Translations under genes and position numbers: made by a program
Notes under the pieces: generated by a model
What the model saw: the letters and a program-made list of their open reading frames with translations, nothing else
What the model was told of the DNA's origin: nothing
Databases searched by the model: none
Assembly: GCA_035555435.1 (NCBI GenBank)
Contig: DATMGN010000050.1
Location: 7,493 to 71,492, forward strand
DNA: 64,000 nt
From: 73-13 sp035555435
GTDB lineage: Bacteria; Actinomycetota; Actinomycetes; Actinomycetales; Microbacteriaceae
Reading direction: 5' to 3'
In this document: piece after piece, positions 51,220 through 59,344 of the stretch
How positions within the stretch are numbered: position 1 is the first letter of the stretch
Layout of the letters: every line of letters starts with the position of its first letter

Positions 51220-52041
51220 ATGGCAGATGCGAGCGACGCGCCCAAGCGCGTACGCACCCGACACTTCCGACAGGCCAAGGAGCAGGGCATCCGGATCACC
51301 GGGCTCACCTCCTATGACGCGAACTCCGCGTCGATCTTCGACGAGGCAGGCATCGATTTCCTGCTCGTCGGGGACTCGGCGGGCCAGACCGTCCTCGGCT
51401 ACGACACGACGCTGCCGGTCACGGTCGACGAGCTCATCCCGCTCACCCGCGCGGTCGCCCACGCCGCCCAGCGCGCCCTCGTCATCGCCGACATGCCGTT
51501 CGGGTCATACGAATCGGGACCCGATCACGCACTGGAGACCGCCTTCCGCTTCATGAAGGAGACGGGCGCGCACGCGGTCAAGCTCGAGGGCGGCGTCCGC
51601 TCGGCCGAGCAGATCCGGCGCATCGTGTCGGCCGGCATCCCCGTCATGGCGCACATCGGCTTCACGCCGCAGTCCGAGCACGGGCTCGGCGGGCACGTCA
51701 TCCAGGGGCGCGGCGAGGCCGCCGAGCGCCTGCTCGCCGACGCGCACGCGGTCGAGGCGGCCGGCGCCTTCGCGGTCGTGCTCGAGATGGTGCCGTCCGC
51801 CGTCGCGGCGCGGGTGACGGCCGAGCTCAGCATTCCGACGATCTCGGTCGGCGCCGGCCCCGACTGCGACGGTCAGCTCATGGTCTGGACGGACTGGGCG
51901 GGACTCTCGAAGGGTCGCGTCCCGAAGTTCGTCAAGCAGTACACGGACCTGCGCTCCATCCTCCTCGGCGCGGCCCGGCAGTACGCGGCTGAAGTGGCTT
52001 CAGGCGCGTACCCCGGGCCGGAGCACGAGTACGAGGACTAG
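51220..52041 (+). CDS. panB: 3-methyl-2-oxobutanoate hydroxymethyltransferase
   Basis: A 273-residue TIM-barrel enzyme that makes ketopantoate from 2-oxoisovalerate and methylene-tetrahydrofolate in pantothenate/CoA synthesis. The family pattern is complete: ITGLTSYDANSASIFDEAGI, LVGDSAGQTVLGYDTTLPVT, VIADMPFGSYE, AVKLEGG, MAHIGFTPQSEHGLGGHVIQ, VLEMVPSAVAARVTAEL, SVGAGPDCDGQLMVWTDW. Its TAG stop shares CTAG with the convergent ene-reductase gene. The length matches the family. Confidence 0.96.
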   Translation: MADASDAPKRVRTRHFRQAKEQGIRITGLTSYDANSASIFDEAGIDFLLVGDSAGQTVLGYDTTLPVTVDELIPLTRAVAHAAQRALVIADMPFGSYESGPDHALETAFRFMKETGAHAVKLEGGVRSAEQIRRIVSAGIPVMAHIGFTPQSEHGLGGHVIQGRGEAAERLLADAHAVEAAGAFAVVLEMVPSAVAARVTAELSIPTISVGAGPDCDGQLMVWTDWAGLSKGRVPKFVKQYTDLRSILLGAARQYAAEVASGAYPGPEHEYED

Positions 52042-53132
52042 ATCGCGTCGGACGTGAAGGGGTAGTCGGTGTACCCCTCGGCACCGACGCCGTAGAAGAG
52101 GTGGGGCCGCAGCTCGTTGAGCTCGAGACCCTCCTTCATCCGGTGCACGAGGTCGGGGTTGCCGATGAAGTTCGCGCCGATCGCGATCATGTCGGCGACC
52201 GGTCGGCCGAGCGCCGGCACGACCTCGTCGAGCAGCGGCAAGTCAGTCGCGTCGGTGCGACGCGGCGTCGTCCACGGCTTGAGGATGAGCGTGCCCGGCC
52301 AGGCGCCGCGGATCGCCTCGGTCAGTCCGCGCAGCTCGGGGCCCTCGTTGACGTGCAGGTACGCCATGCCGATCGGCGCAAGCGCCTCCACGAGCGCGAG
52401 GTAGAGGTCCTCGAGCTCGCTCTCCTGGATGGAGTGGAGCGGGTTGCCGGGCGAGACGCGCATGCCGACGCGGTTCGCGCCGATCGCCTCCGCCGCCGCC
52501 TCGGCAGACGCGACGGCGAAGCGGATGCGGCCCTCGATGCTGCCGCCCCACCGGTCGGTGCGGTGGTTCGCGGACGTGGAGAGGAACTGGTGGATGAGGT
52601 AGCCGTTCGCACCGTGCAGTTCGACGCCGTCGAAGCCGGCCTCGACCGCGTTGCGGCTCGCGCTCGCGTACTCGCCGATGGCCTGGGCGATGCCGGCCTC
52701 GTCGAGCTCATCCGGGATGACGTAGTCGACGGGACCGTCGTGCGTGTAGATCTTGCCCTCCGCGGCGATGGGCGACGGTGCGACGACGTTCGCGTTGCCC
52801 TCGTGCAGGAAGGGGCTGCCGATCCGGCCGACGTGCATGAGCTGCGCGAAGATGTGGCCGCCGCCCGCGTGCACCGCGTCGGTCGCGAGGCGCCAGCCTT
52901 CGACCTGCTCCGCGTTCCACAGGCCCGGGGTGTCGGGGTAGCCGCGACCGACGTCCGAGGGCGCGACGCCCTCGGTGATGATGAGGCCCGCAGTCGCCCG
53001 CTGACCGTAGTACTCGGCCATCATTGCGTTCGGGACGGAGTCGGTGGCGCGGGTCCGAGTCATCGGCGCCATCGCGATGCGATTGCGAAGCTCGGTACCG
53101 GCAAGGTCATAGGGGTCGAATGCGACAGTCAC
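52038..53132 (-). CDS. Old-yellow-enzyme family alkene reductase
   Basis: A 364-residue FMN-dependent ene-reductase (NemA-like). It has AMAPMTRTRATDSVPNAMMA at the N-terminus, the catalytic/FMN region DGVELHGANGYLIHQFLSTS, NHRTDRWGGSIEGRIRFAVA and the C-terminal MIAIGANFIGNPDLVHRMKE. The active-site His-Asn pair appears as HGANGYLIHQFL context. The physiological substrate (quinones, enoates or nitro-compounds) is unknown. The GTG at 53132 is supported by a TATCCT box 7 nt upstream. The stop codon overlaps that of the convergent panB. Confidence 0.9.
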   Translation of the reverse strand: MTVAFDPYDLAGTELRNRIAMAPMTRTRATDSVPNAMMAEYYGQRATAGLIITEGVAPSDVGRGYPDTPGLWNAEQVEGWRLATDAVHAGGGHIFAQLMHVGRIGSPFLHEGNANVVAPSPIAAEGKIYTHDGPVDYVIPDELDEAGIAQAIGEYASASRNAVEAGFDGVELHGANGYLIHQFLSTSANHRTDRWGGSIEGRIRFAVASAEAAAEAIGANRVGMRVSPGNPLHSIQESELEDLYLALVEALAPIGMAYLHVNEGPELRGLTEAIRGAWPGTLILKPWTTPRRTDATDLPLLDEVVPALGRPVADMIAIGANFIGNPDLVHRMKEGLELNELRPHLFYGVGAEGYTDYPFTSDAI

Positions 53133-53139
53133 GCGTTCG

Positions 53140-53145
53140 AGGATA
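53140..53145 (-). promoter_or_regulatory. -10 box of the alkene reductase gene (leaderless)
   Basis: TATCCT on the minus strand ends 7 nt before the GTG at 53132. Confidence 0.55.
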
Positions 53146-53168
53146 GTCGAGCCCGCCGGGCCCCCGAT

Positions 53169-53375
53169 TCAGTCTTCCTCGTCCCGCCATTCGGCCGCGC
53201 GCTCTGCGACGATCTCGAGCGCGCGCTCGGCCTCGGCGCGCGTGGCGAAGGGTCCGATCCGCTCGGTCGCGAGCGACTGGGGGCCGACCTCGACCTCACC
53301 GGTGCGGTCGTTGTACCAGTACTCGATCTCGGTCCCGGTCCTGGCGGATTCGGCGTCGTGCGCGTGGTCGCTCAT
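53169..53375 (-). CDS. Small SPOR-like/methionine-aminopeptidase-linked protein
   Basis: Sixty-eight residues, acidic, with EIEYWYNDRTGEVEVGPQSL followed by IGPFATRAEAERALEIVAER. The motif GPFxTRxEAExAL is that of short SPOR-like domains, which in larger proteins bind peptidoglycan glycan strands; here it has no signal or membrane segment. It regularly neighbours map in actinobacteria. The ATG at 53375 follows a TAGTCT -10 box by 6 nt. Divergent from map with 37 nt between start codons. Confidence 0.8.
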   Translation of the reverse strand: MSDHAHDAESARTGTEIEYWYNDRTGEVEVGPQSLATERIGPFATRAEAERALEIVAERAAEWRDEED

Positions 53376-53381
53376 GCTCCG

Positions 53382-53387
53382 AGACTA
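53382..53387 (-). promoter_or_regulatory. -10 box of the SPOR-like gene (leaderless)
   Basis: TAGTCT on the minus strand ends 6 nt before the ATG at 53375. Confidence 0.55.
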
Positions 53388-53399
53388 GAGCCCAGCGTC

Positions 53400-53405
53400 T
53401 AGGCT
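53400..53405 (+). promoter_or_regulatory. -10 box of map (leaderless)
   Basis: TAGGCT ends 7 nt before the map ATG at 53413. Confidence 0.6.
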
Positions 53406-53412
53406 GGCCAGC

Positions 53413-54297
53413 ATGCCGTGGGATGCCGCAGGACACCTCGTCCCGGGCGTCGTCTCCCCCGCGCGCCACGTCCCCGCGAGCATTCCGCGACCGGAATACG
53501 TCGGACGGCCAGGGCCGGCGCCGTACAGCGGCGGCGATGTCTACACGACGGAGGAGATCGAGCGCATCCGCGCGGCGGGACGCATCGCCGCGCAGGCGAT
53601 CGACGCGGTCGGCGCGGCCATCCGTCCGGGTGTGACGACCGACGAGCTCGACGCGATCGCGCACGAGTTCGTCGTCGCGCACGGCGCCTACCCCTCGACC
53701 CTCGGCTACCGCGGCTTCCCGAAGTCCTCGTGCACGAGCCTCAACGAGGTCGTGTGCCACGGCATCCCCGACGACACGGCGCTGCGCGAAGGCGACATCA
53801 TCAATGTCGACATCACGGCGTACAAGGACGGGATGCACGGCGATCTGAACGCGACGTTCGTCGTCGGCGAGGCCGCGCCGGACGTCGCGGACCTCGTCGA
53901 GCGCACCCGCGAAGCGCTCGCGCGCGGCATCAAGGTCGTCGCGCCCGGGAGGCGCGTCAACCTCATCGGGCGAGCGATCGAGTCCTACGCGCGGCGCTTC
54001 GGCTACGGCGTCGTGCGCGAGTTCACCGGCCACGGCGTCGGCCGCGCCTTCCACAGCGGCCTCATCGTGCCGCACTACGACGCGGCGCCGGCCCACGACG
54101 AGGAGCTCGTGCCCGGGATGGTCTTCACGATCGAGCCCATGCTGACGATCGGGACACCCGAGGACCCGGGCACGACCGCCTGGGACGAGTGGGACGACGA
54201 CTGGACGATCGTGACCCGCGACCGGCGACTGACGGCGCAGTTCGAGCACACCCTCGTCGTCACCGAGTCCGGGGCCGATATCCTGACGCTGCCCTGA
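53413..54297 (+). CDS. map: Type I methionine aminopeptidase
   Basis: Removes the initiator Met from nascent proteins. The 294 residues comprise an N-terminal extension of about 40 (Pro/Ala-rich, with PRPEYVGRPGPAPYSGGDVY, as in actinobacterial MapB) and the pita-bread domain: FVVAHGAYPSTLGYRGFPKS, CTSLNEVVCHGIPDD (first His), VDITAYKDGMHGDLNATFVV (two Asp metal ligands), FTGHGVGRAFHSGL (His), FTIEPMLTIG (Glu) and the terminal QFEHTLVV (Glu). The start at 53413 is supported by the TAGGCT box 7 nt upstream. Confidence 0.96.
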   Translation: MPWDAAGHLVPGVVSPARHVPASIPRPEYVGRPGPAPYSGGDVYTTEEIERIRAAGRIAAQAIDAVGAAIRPGVTTDELDAIAHEFVVAHGAYPSTLGYRGFPKSSCTSLNEVVCHGIPDDTALREGDIINVDITAYKDGMHGDLNATFVVGEAAPDVADLVERTREALARGIKVVAPGRRVNLIGRAIESYARRFGYGVVREFTGHGVGRAFHSGLIVPHYDAAPAHDEELVPGMVFTIEPMLTIGTPEDPGTTAWDEWDDDWTIVTRDRRLTAQFEHTLVVTESGADILTLP

Positions 54298-54330
54298 CAC
54301 GGCACAGCCCTGACGCCGAAACGGAGACCC

Positions 54331-55083
54331 ATGACGCACGCACTCGGCATCGACATCGGCGGCACCGGCATCAAGGGTGCCGTCGTCGACACGGCGACGG
54401 GCGAGCTCGTCACCGAGCGCTTCAAGCTCCTGACCCCGGAGGGCGGCGAGCCGGGCGCGATGATCGACACCGCGGCGAAGCTCGTCGGCGAGATCCCGGG
54501 CACCGACGCCCCGATCCCCGTCGGCATCGCGTTCCCCACGATCGTCAAGAACGGGCTCACGCTCTCCGCGGGAAACATCTCGCACGAGTGGATCGGCCTC
54601 GACGGCCGCGCCCTGCTGTCGACCGCGCTCGGCCGTCACGTCGACCTCGTCAACGACGCCGACGCGGCCGGCTACGCGGAGCTGCACTTCGGGGCCGCAA
54701 AGGGTGTCGAGGGCCTCGTCATCCTGACCACGCTGGGCACCGGGATCGGCAGCGCATTCATCTACAACGGCGTTCTGGTCCCGAACACCGAGTTCGGTCA
54801 CCTCGAGATCGACGGCGAGATCGCCGAGGCGCGCGCCTCCTACCGGGCGAAGGAGGCGGACGACCTCGACTGGGCGCACTGGGCGAAGCGGCTGCAGCGC
54901 TTCTACACGCACCTCGAGCGCGTCTTCTCCCCCGACCTGTTCATCGTCGGGGGCGGGGTGTCCAAGAACTCGGACGACTTCATGCCGCTGCTCGAGCTGT
55001 CGACCCCGATCGTGACGGCCGCGCACCGCAACAACGCCGGGATCCTCGGCGCCGCGGCGATCGCCGCCGCCACGCTCACCTGA
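54331..55083 (+). CDS. ppgK: Polyphosphate glucokinase
   Basis: A 250-residue ROK-type kinase phosphorylating glucose with inorganic polyphosphate (and ATP). It carries LGIDIGGTGIKGAVVDTATG at the N-terminus (phosphate-binding DxGGTxxK), EWIGLDGRALLSTALG, the catalytic Asp in LVNDADAAGYAELHFG, GLVILTTLGTGIGSAFIYNG and the EFGHLEIDG loop typical of PpgK, which lacks the ROK Cys-zinc motif. GGAG precedes the ATG. It lies 33 nt after map and stops 24 nt before the 3' end of the convergent RNase P RNA gene. Confidence 0.95.
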   Translation: MTHALGIDIGGTGIKGAVVDTATGELVTERFKLLTPEGGEPGAMIDTAAKLVGEIPGTDAPIPVGIAFPTIVKNGLTLSAGNISHEWIGLDGRALLSTALGRHVDLVNDADAAGYAELHFGAAKGVEGLVILTTLGTGIGSAFIYNGVLVPNTEFGHLEIDGEIAEARASYRAKEADDLDWAHWAKRLQRFYTHLERVFSPDLFIVGGGVSKNSDDFMPLLELSTPIVTAAHRNNAGILGAAAIAAATLT

Positions 55084-55107
55084 GCGCGCGTCGGCCCACA
55101 GTGGTGG

Positions 55108-55493
55108 GGTGAACGGGCCGGCTGATACGCCGGGTTCTGTCAGGGTCTTGCGACCTTGGACGACCATCCATCTCGGTCACACGTTGCCGTGCGACTCCAG
55201 CGGCCTACCCGGGGACGGGACGAGCAGCCCCATGGTCCCCTGTCTGGCCTTGCTCCGGGCGAGGCTTGCCTAGCTGACCCGGTCACCCGGGCCACTGGTG
55301 GGCTCTTACCCCACCGTTTCACCCTTACCGACTCGGGCCGAAGCCCGCATCGGCGGTCTGCTCTCTGTTGCGCTATCTCGCGGATTGCTCCGGGTGGGTG
55401 TTACCCACCGCCCTGCTCTGCGGAGCCCGGACGTTCCTCGGCACCGCCGGTCGAAACCGGCGATGACGCGGCCGTCTTGCCGACCCGTTCACC
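55108..55493 (-). ncRNA. rnpB: RNase P RNA (class A)
   Basis: The catalytic RNA that trims tRNA 5' leaders. On the minus strand it contains the universal blocks GAGGAACGTCCGGGCTCCG near the 5' third, GGTGGGTAACACCC, ACAGAGAGCAGACCGCC, GTAAGGGTGAAACGG and near the 3' end AGAACCCGGCGTATC. The P1 stem is formed by GGTGAACGGGTCGG at the 5' end (55493-55480) pairing with CCGGCCCGTTCACC at the 3' end (55121-55108), one G-C/T change apart, which sets both ends. Length about 386 nt is normal for actinobacteria. Position beside map and ppgK is conserved. Confidence 0.96.
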
Positions 55494-55499
55494 GCGACC

Positions 55500-55505
55500 A
55501 GGCTA
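55500..55505 (-). promoter_or_regulatory. -10 box of rnpB
   Basis: TAGCCT on the minus strand ends 6 nt before the 5' end of the P1 stem (55493). Because the RNA 5' end is set independently by P1 pairing, this calibrates the 6-nt spacing used for the leaderless starts elsewhere. Confidence 0.7.
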
Positions 55506-55633
55506 GCGCTCGCACCCCTCTGGCGGTGCCCTATGACCAATGTGGGCCCCTCGATTAGGCGCAAGGCACCGCCAGGCGGGTGCGAGCGACACGGTGATCG
55601 CGCGGAGATCGCCCGACACGGCAGGATGTTCGC

Positions 55634-57340
55634 ATGGAGTTCGGGGTGCTCGCCGTCCTGGCCGTCCTCATCGTCGTCGCCGTCTCCGCGTTCTCCTCCA
55701 AGCTCGGCGTCGCCGCCCCGATCCTGCTCGTCATCATCGGCATCGGGTGCAGCCTCATCCCCGGCGCGCCCGAGATCGAGATCCCCCCCGAGTGGATTCT
55801 CGCGGTCGTGCTGCCGCCGATCCTCTACGCCGCCGCGGTCAACATGCCCGCGATGGACCTGCGCCGCGACGTCGGGGCGATCGGCGCGCTCTCCGTCGTG
55901 CTCGTCATCGTCTCCGCGTTCATCTCCGGCACGGTCATCTGGCTGGTGCTGCCCGATCTCAACTTCGCTGCCGCCGTCGCGGTCGGCGCCGTCATCAGCC
56001 CGCCCGACGCCGTGGCGGCGACCGCGATCGGCAAACGGCTCGGCCTGCCGCAGCGCCTCGTCACGATTCTCGAGGGCGAGGGGCTCGTCAACGACGCGAC
56101 CGCGCTCGTGCTCATGCGCTCGTCGGTGGCCGCGATCGCCGGGGCGATCTCGTTCTGGGGCGCGATCGGCGACTTCGCGTACGCGGTCGTCGGCGCGCTC
56201 GTCGTCGGCGCCATCATCGGCGGCGTCTCCGTGTGGGTGCGTTCGCGCATCGACCAGCCCGTACTGACGACCGCCATCTCGTTCGTCGTGCCGTTCCTGG
56301 CCTACATTCCGGCGGAGGAGCTGGGCGCGTCCGGCGTGCTCTCCGTCGTCGTCGCCGGTCTCGTCACGGGGCACTTCGGCGTGCGCAAGTTCACGGCGCA
56401 GGACCGAATAGCCGAGCGCATGAACTGGCGCACCATCCAGTTGCTGTTGGAGAACGGCGTCTTCCTCATCATGGGCTTCGAGCTCATGGCGCTCATCACC
56501 GACGTCGTCGACGCGCGCCTCGGCGTATGGGGCGCGATCGGGATCGGCCTGCTTGCGACCGCGGTGCTCCTCGTCGTCCGCGTCGCCTTCGTCGTCCCGC
56601 TCATCGCGTGGCTGCGGCTCGGTCAGCGTCGGGCAGAACGCCAGACGGCCCGCCTCTCGTCCGCGCTCAGTCGCCTGGATGGCCTGGATCCGACGCCGGC
56701 ACACGCAGGCCGTGTGGGGCGCGTCCGGAGCCTCCTGCGGCGTCAGCATGCGGATGCGGCGTTCTTCGCGAGGGAGGGGCTGGACTGGCGCGGCGGCGCG
56801 GTGATCGCGTGGTCGGGCATGCGCGGCGTCGTGACGCTCGCCGCAGCGCAGTCCTTGCCGGCGGATGTGCCGTATCGGTCGCAGCTCGTCCTCATCGCGT
56901 TCACCGTGGCGTTCGTCACCCTGGTCCTCCAGGGCGGGACGCTGCCCTACCTGATCCGGTTGCTGCGCATCAGCGGCACGTCGGCGCAGGAGGCTCGGCG
57001 CGAGCTCGCGCTGCTGACGAGCGAGATCGGCGACACGGTCCGCGAGTTGCTCGACGACCCGACGCTGCGCCGCGAGAACGGCAGCGAGTTCGACCCGCTC
57101 ATCGTCGCCCACGTGCGCACGACGAGCCTCGCGGTCGGTGAGTCACTGCGCGCGGTCGACGACTGGGAGGCGGGGGCGACGCCGTTGCAGCAGCAGCAGG
57201 AGCTGCGGCGGCGCGTCTTCGAGGCGGAGCAGGCCGCGCTACTGGAGGCGCGGGCGAGCGGGATCTACTCGTCGCACGTCATCCAGGCGGTGCAGCAGAT
57301 GATCGACACGGAGGCGGCCGGACTCCACAACCCGTCCTGA
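55634..57340 (+). CDS. CPA1-family Na+/H+ antiporter
   Basis: A 568-residue membrane protein with about twelve helices in the first 400 residues. VGAVISPPDAVAATAIGKRL contains the substrate Asp motif and LEGEGLVNDATALVLMRSS the family ND motif; SGMRGVVTLAAAQSL is the conserved Arg-bearing helix. A soluble C-terminal tail of about 120 residues (ARRELALLTSEIGDTVRELL, QQELRRRVFEAEQAALLEAR) is probably a regulatory helical domain. It exchanges external protons for cytoplasmic Na+ or K+. No Shine-Dalgarno is clear; a CAGGAT hexamer ends 6 nt before the ATG. It stops 6 nt from the convergent RNase H gene. Confidence 0.92.
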   Translation: MEFGVLAVLAVLIVVAVSAFSSKLGVAAPILLVIIGIGCSLIPGAPEIEIPPEWILAVVLPPILYAAAVNMPAMDLRRDVGAIGALSVVLVIVSAFISGTVIWLVLPDLNFAAAVAVGAVISPPDAVAATAIGKRLGLPQRLVTILEGEGLVNDATALVLMRSSVAAIAGAISFWGAIGDFAYAVVGALVVGAIIGGVSVWVRSRIDQPVLTTAISFVVPFLAYIPAEELGASGVLSVVVAGLVTGHFGVRKFTAQDRIAERMNWRTIQLLLENGVFLIMGFELMALITDVVDARLGVWGAIGIGLLATAVLLVVRVAFVVPLIAWLRLGQRRAERQTARLSSALSRLDGLDPTPAHAGRVGRVRSLLRRQHADAAFFAREGLDWRGGAVIAWSGMRGVVTLAAAQSLPADVPYRSQLVLIAFTVAFVTLVLQGGTLPYLIRLLRISGTSAQEARRELALLTSEIGDTVRELLDDPTLRRENGSEFDPLIVAHVRTTSLAVGESLRAVDDWEAGATPLQQQQELRRRVFEAEQAALLEARASGIYSSHVIQAVQQMIDTEAAGLHNPS

Positions 57341-57346
57341 GCAGGC

Positions 57347-57763
57347 TCAGAGGTCGGCCCGGGCGTCCATCGCGCGGTTCGCGAGCCGGTCAGCCCGGGA
57401 GTTGCGCTCCCGCGGGATCCACTCGAACCGCACGGGCGTGCCGTTCAGGGCGGCGCGAGCCTCGGCGGCGAGCTCCGCCATGTCGGGGTGCTTGATCTTC
57501 CAGCGCCCGGACATCTGCTCGACGACCAGCTTGGAGTCCATCCGCACGGTGAGCACGGCGTCGGGGTCGATCGCGAGGGCCCGCCGGACGCCGGCGATCA
57601 TGGCCTTGTACTCGGCGACGTTGTTGGTCGCGACGCCCCCGAAGAGTCCGATCTCCGCGAGCACGTCGCCCGTGACCGCGTCGATCACGACGGCGCCGCT
57701 GCCGGACGGTCCCGGGTTGCCCCGGGCGCCGCCGTCGGCCTCGATGATGAGCTCGCGCGTCAT
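57347..57763 (-). CDS. rnhA: Ribonuclease HI family protein
   Basis: A 138-residue RNase H that cuts RNA in RNA-DNA hybrids. The catalytic carboxylates lie in IEADGGARGNPGPSGSGAVV (Asp), NNVAEYKAMIAGVRRAL (Glu), VRMDSKLVVEQMSGRWKIKH (Asp) and the C-terminal ERNSRADRLANRAMD (Asp). It is the short bacterial type with DGGARGNPG and no hybrid-binding domain; in related species this is often fused to, or sits beside, a phosphatase. Last gene of the leftward unit nif3 > coiled-coil > rnhA, 7 nt after its neighbour. Confidence 0.93.
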   Translation of the reverse strand: MTRELIIEADGGARGNPGPSGSGAVVIDAVTGDVLAEIGLFGGVATNNVAEYKAMIAGVRRALAIDPDAVLTVRMDSKLVVEQMSGRWKIKHPDMAELAAEARAALNGTPVRFEWIPRERNSRADRLANRAMDARADL

Positions 57764-57770
57764 CGGGCCG

Positions 57771-58505
57771 TCACAGGCCCGACTCGGCGGTGCGCACGAG
57801 GATCGCTTCGCTCGAGGGGCAGATGAGCACGTCGTCGGGCGCGGCGGCCTTGACCTTCGCGAGCTCGTCGCCCGTGAGGGCGACGCCCGACGCCTCGGAG
57901 ACGCCGCGGCGCAGCAGCGAGGCGCCGGCGCCGTAGCGGGCGCGCTGGCGTTCGTAGAGCTCGACGAGGTCCGCGGGAAGTCCCGCGACCAGCTCGCCGC
58001 GAGCGCCCGCCACCGCGGCCTGCTCGCCGCGGATACGGGCGAGCGCCTCGTCCGTCAGCGCCTGGGCGCCCTCGATCTCCTGCGTCAGGGCGTCGATCCG
58101 CGCCTGGAGGGCGGCGACCGCGGCCTCGTGCTCCTCGACGCGCTCCATGACGGCCAGCTCGATCTCCTCGAGGTCGCCGCGGCGCCGGCGCAGCGACTCG
58201 ATCTCGTGCTCGAAGCCCGTCGCGTCCTTCGCCGAGGTCGAGGCCATCATGCGCTCGGTGTCCTTCGCGATGCGTGCCTCGACGAGCTCGACGTCGGACT
58301 CGGTGCGCCGCAGCTCGATGCGGGCGTCCTCCAGCACCCCCGCGGTGGACGCGAGATCAGCGCGCACCGTCGCGCGCTCCGCGGTGAGGGCGTCGAGCGC
58401 GGCCCGCTCGGGCAGCTCCCGCTCCTGCTTCGCGAGCTGCACGGTCCGCAGGTCGTATGCCTGCAGCTGCAGGAGGCGCTCCTGTGCACCCGGATCGGCC
58501 TTCAT
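57771..58505 (-). CDS. Coiled-coil protein with degenerate C4 zinc ribbon
   Basis: A 244-residue homologue of the bacterial zinc-ribbon coiled-coil proteins found beside nif3 (Cdsz-ribbon/RhoGAP-like fold by old annotation). Residues 10-180 are a long heptad-rich coiled coil (LLQLQAYDLRTVQLAKQERE, then EHEIESLRRRRGDLEEIEL). The C-terminal domain should bind zinc with RCxxC...CxxCxRIL, but here it reads LLRRGVSEASGVALTGDELA and VLICPSSEAILVRT: only one of the four Cys remains. The ATG at 58505 overlaps the nif3 stop (ATGA). Zinc binding is therefore unlikely; the role, possibly in membrane or nucleotide metabolism, is unknown. Confidence 0.85.
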   Translation of the reverse strand: MKADPGAQERLLQLQAYDLRTVQLAKQERELPERAALDALTAERATVRADLASTAGVLEDARIELRRTESDVELVEARIAKDTERMMASTSAKDATGFEHEIESLRRRRGDLEEIELAVMERVEEHEAAVAALQARIDALTQEIEGAQALTDEALARIRGEQAAVAGARGELVAGLPADLVELYERQRARYGAGASLLRRGVSEASGVALTGDELAKVKAAAPDDVLICPSSEAILVRTAESGL

Positions 58506-59332
58506 GCTTCCTCGCCTCCGCTCAGCACCGCGAAGTCCCAGGGGTCGGTCCGCAGTTCGCTCACCTCGAACTCGACTTCCGGCAGAGCTGCGCGGAGTGC
58601 CGCCGCGGCCGTGTCGAGCCACAGCCATTCGCTCGCCCAGTGCGAGACGTCGATCAGTGCGGGGCCGCCGCCGAGCTGCGACTGCTCGCGAGCCTCCTGG
58701 GCGGGATGGTGGCGCAGGTCCGCCGTCACGTAGACGTCGGCGGACACCACCGCCGGGTGGGCGAGGTACGCGTCGCCGGCGCCGCCGCAGACGGCGACTC
58801 GCCGGACCGGCCGGGCGTAGGAGCCGCTCACGCGCACGCCGCCCGCGGTCGCGGGCAGTGCGGCCGCGACGAGCGAGGCGAATCGTCCGAGCGTCGTCGC
58901 CTCGGCGAGCTCGCCGACGCGACCGATGCCGCCGCCGAACGCGTCCGGGTCGATCGGCGCGAGGTGCTGGACGCCGAGCCGCCGCGCGAGCACGCCGCTC
59001 GTGCCGTCCTCGACGACGTCCGCGTTCGTGTGGGCGGTCAGGAGCGCGCAGTCGGCTTTGATGAGACGGCTGATCACGGCGCCCTTGTAGCGGTCGGCGG
59101 CGACGCTCGTGACGCCGCGCAGCAGCAGCGGGTGGTGCGTCAGGAGCACGTCCGCCCCCGTCTCGACGGCCTCGTCGACCGTGTCGGCGACGGCGTCGAC
59201 GGCGAGCAGGACGCGCGCGATCGGGGCGCGCGGGTCGCCGCTGACGAGTCCGACGGCATCCCAGTCGTGCGCACCCGCGGCAGGCCAGAGCGCCTCCGCG
59301 GCGGCGGCGAGATCGGCGACGGTCGAGGGCAT
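58502..59332 (-). CDS. Nif3-like dinuclear metal centre protein
   Basis: A 276-residue Nif3/YbgI family protein. It shows the N-terminal WDAVGLVSGDP, LLTHHPLLLRGV (metal His pair), LLTAHTNADVVEDGTSGVLA with a further His/Asp, and the C-terminal DVSHWASEWLW (His and Glu). Family members hold two metal ions; a GTP cyclohydrolase-type or DNA-related role has been proposed but not settled. The ATG at 59332 follows a TAGACT box by 6 nt, whose bases overlap the EamA stop. It heads the nif3 > zinc-ribbon > rnhA unit. Confidence 0.92.
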   Translation of the reverse strand: MPSTVADLAAAAEALWPAAGAHDWDAVGLVSGDPRAPIARVLLAVDAVADTVDEAVETGADVLLTHHPLLLRGVTSVAADRYKGAVISRLIKADCALLTAHTNADVVEDGTSGVLARRLGVQHLAPIDPDAFGGGIGRVGELAEATTLGRFASLVAAALPATAGGVRVSGSYARPVRRVAVCGGAGDAYLAHPAVVSADVYVTADLRHHPAQEAREQSQLGGGPALIDVSHWASEWLWLDTAAAALRAALPEVEFEVSELRTDPWDFAVLSGGEEA

Positions 59333-59338
59333 CGCCTC

Positions 59339-59344
59339 AGTCTA
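59339..59344 (-). promoter_or_regulatory. -10 box of the nif3 transcript (leaderless)
   Basis: TAGACT on the minus strand ends 6 nt before the nif3 ATG; its first TAG is the stop codon of the upstream eamA gene. Confidence 0.6.
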
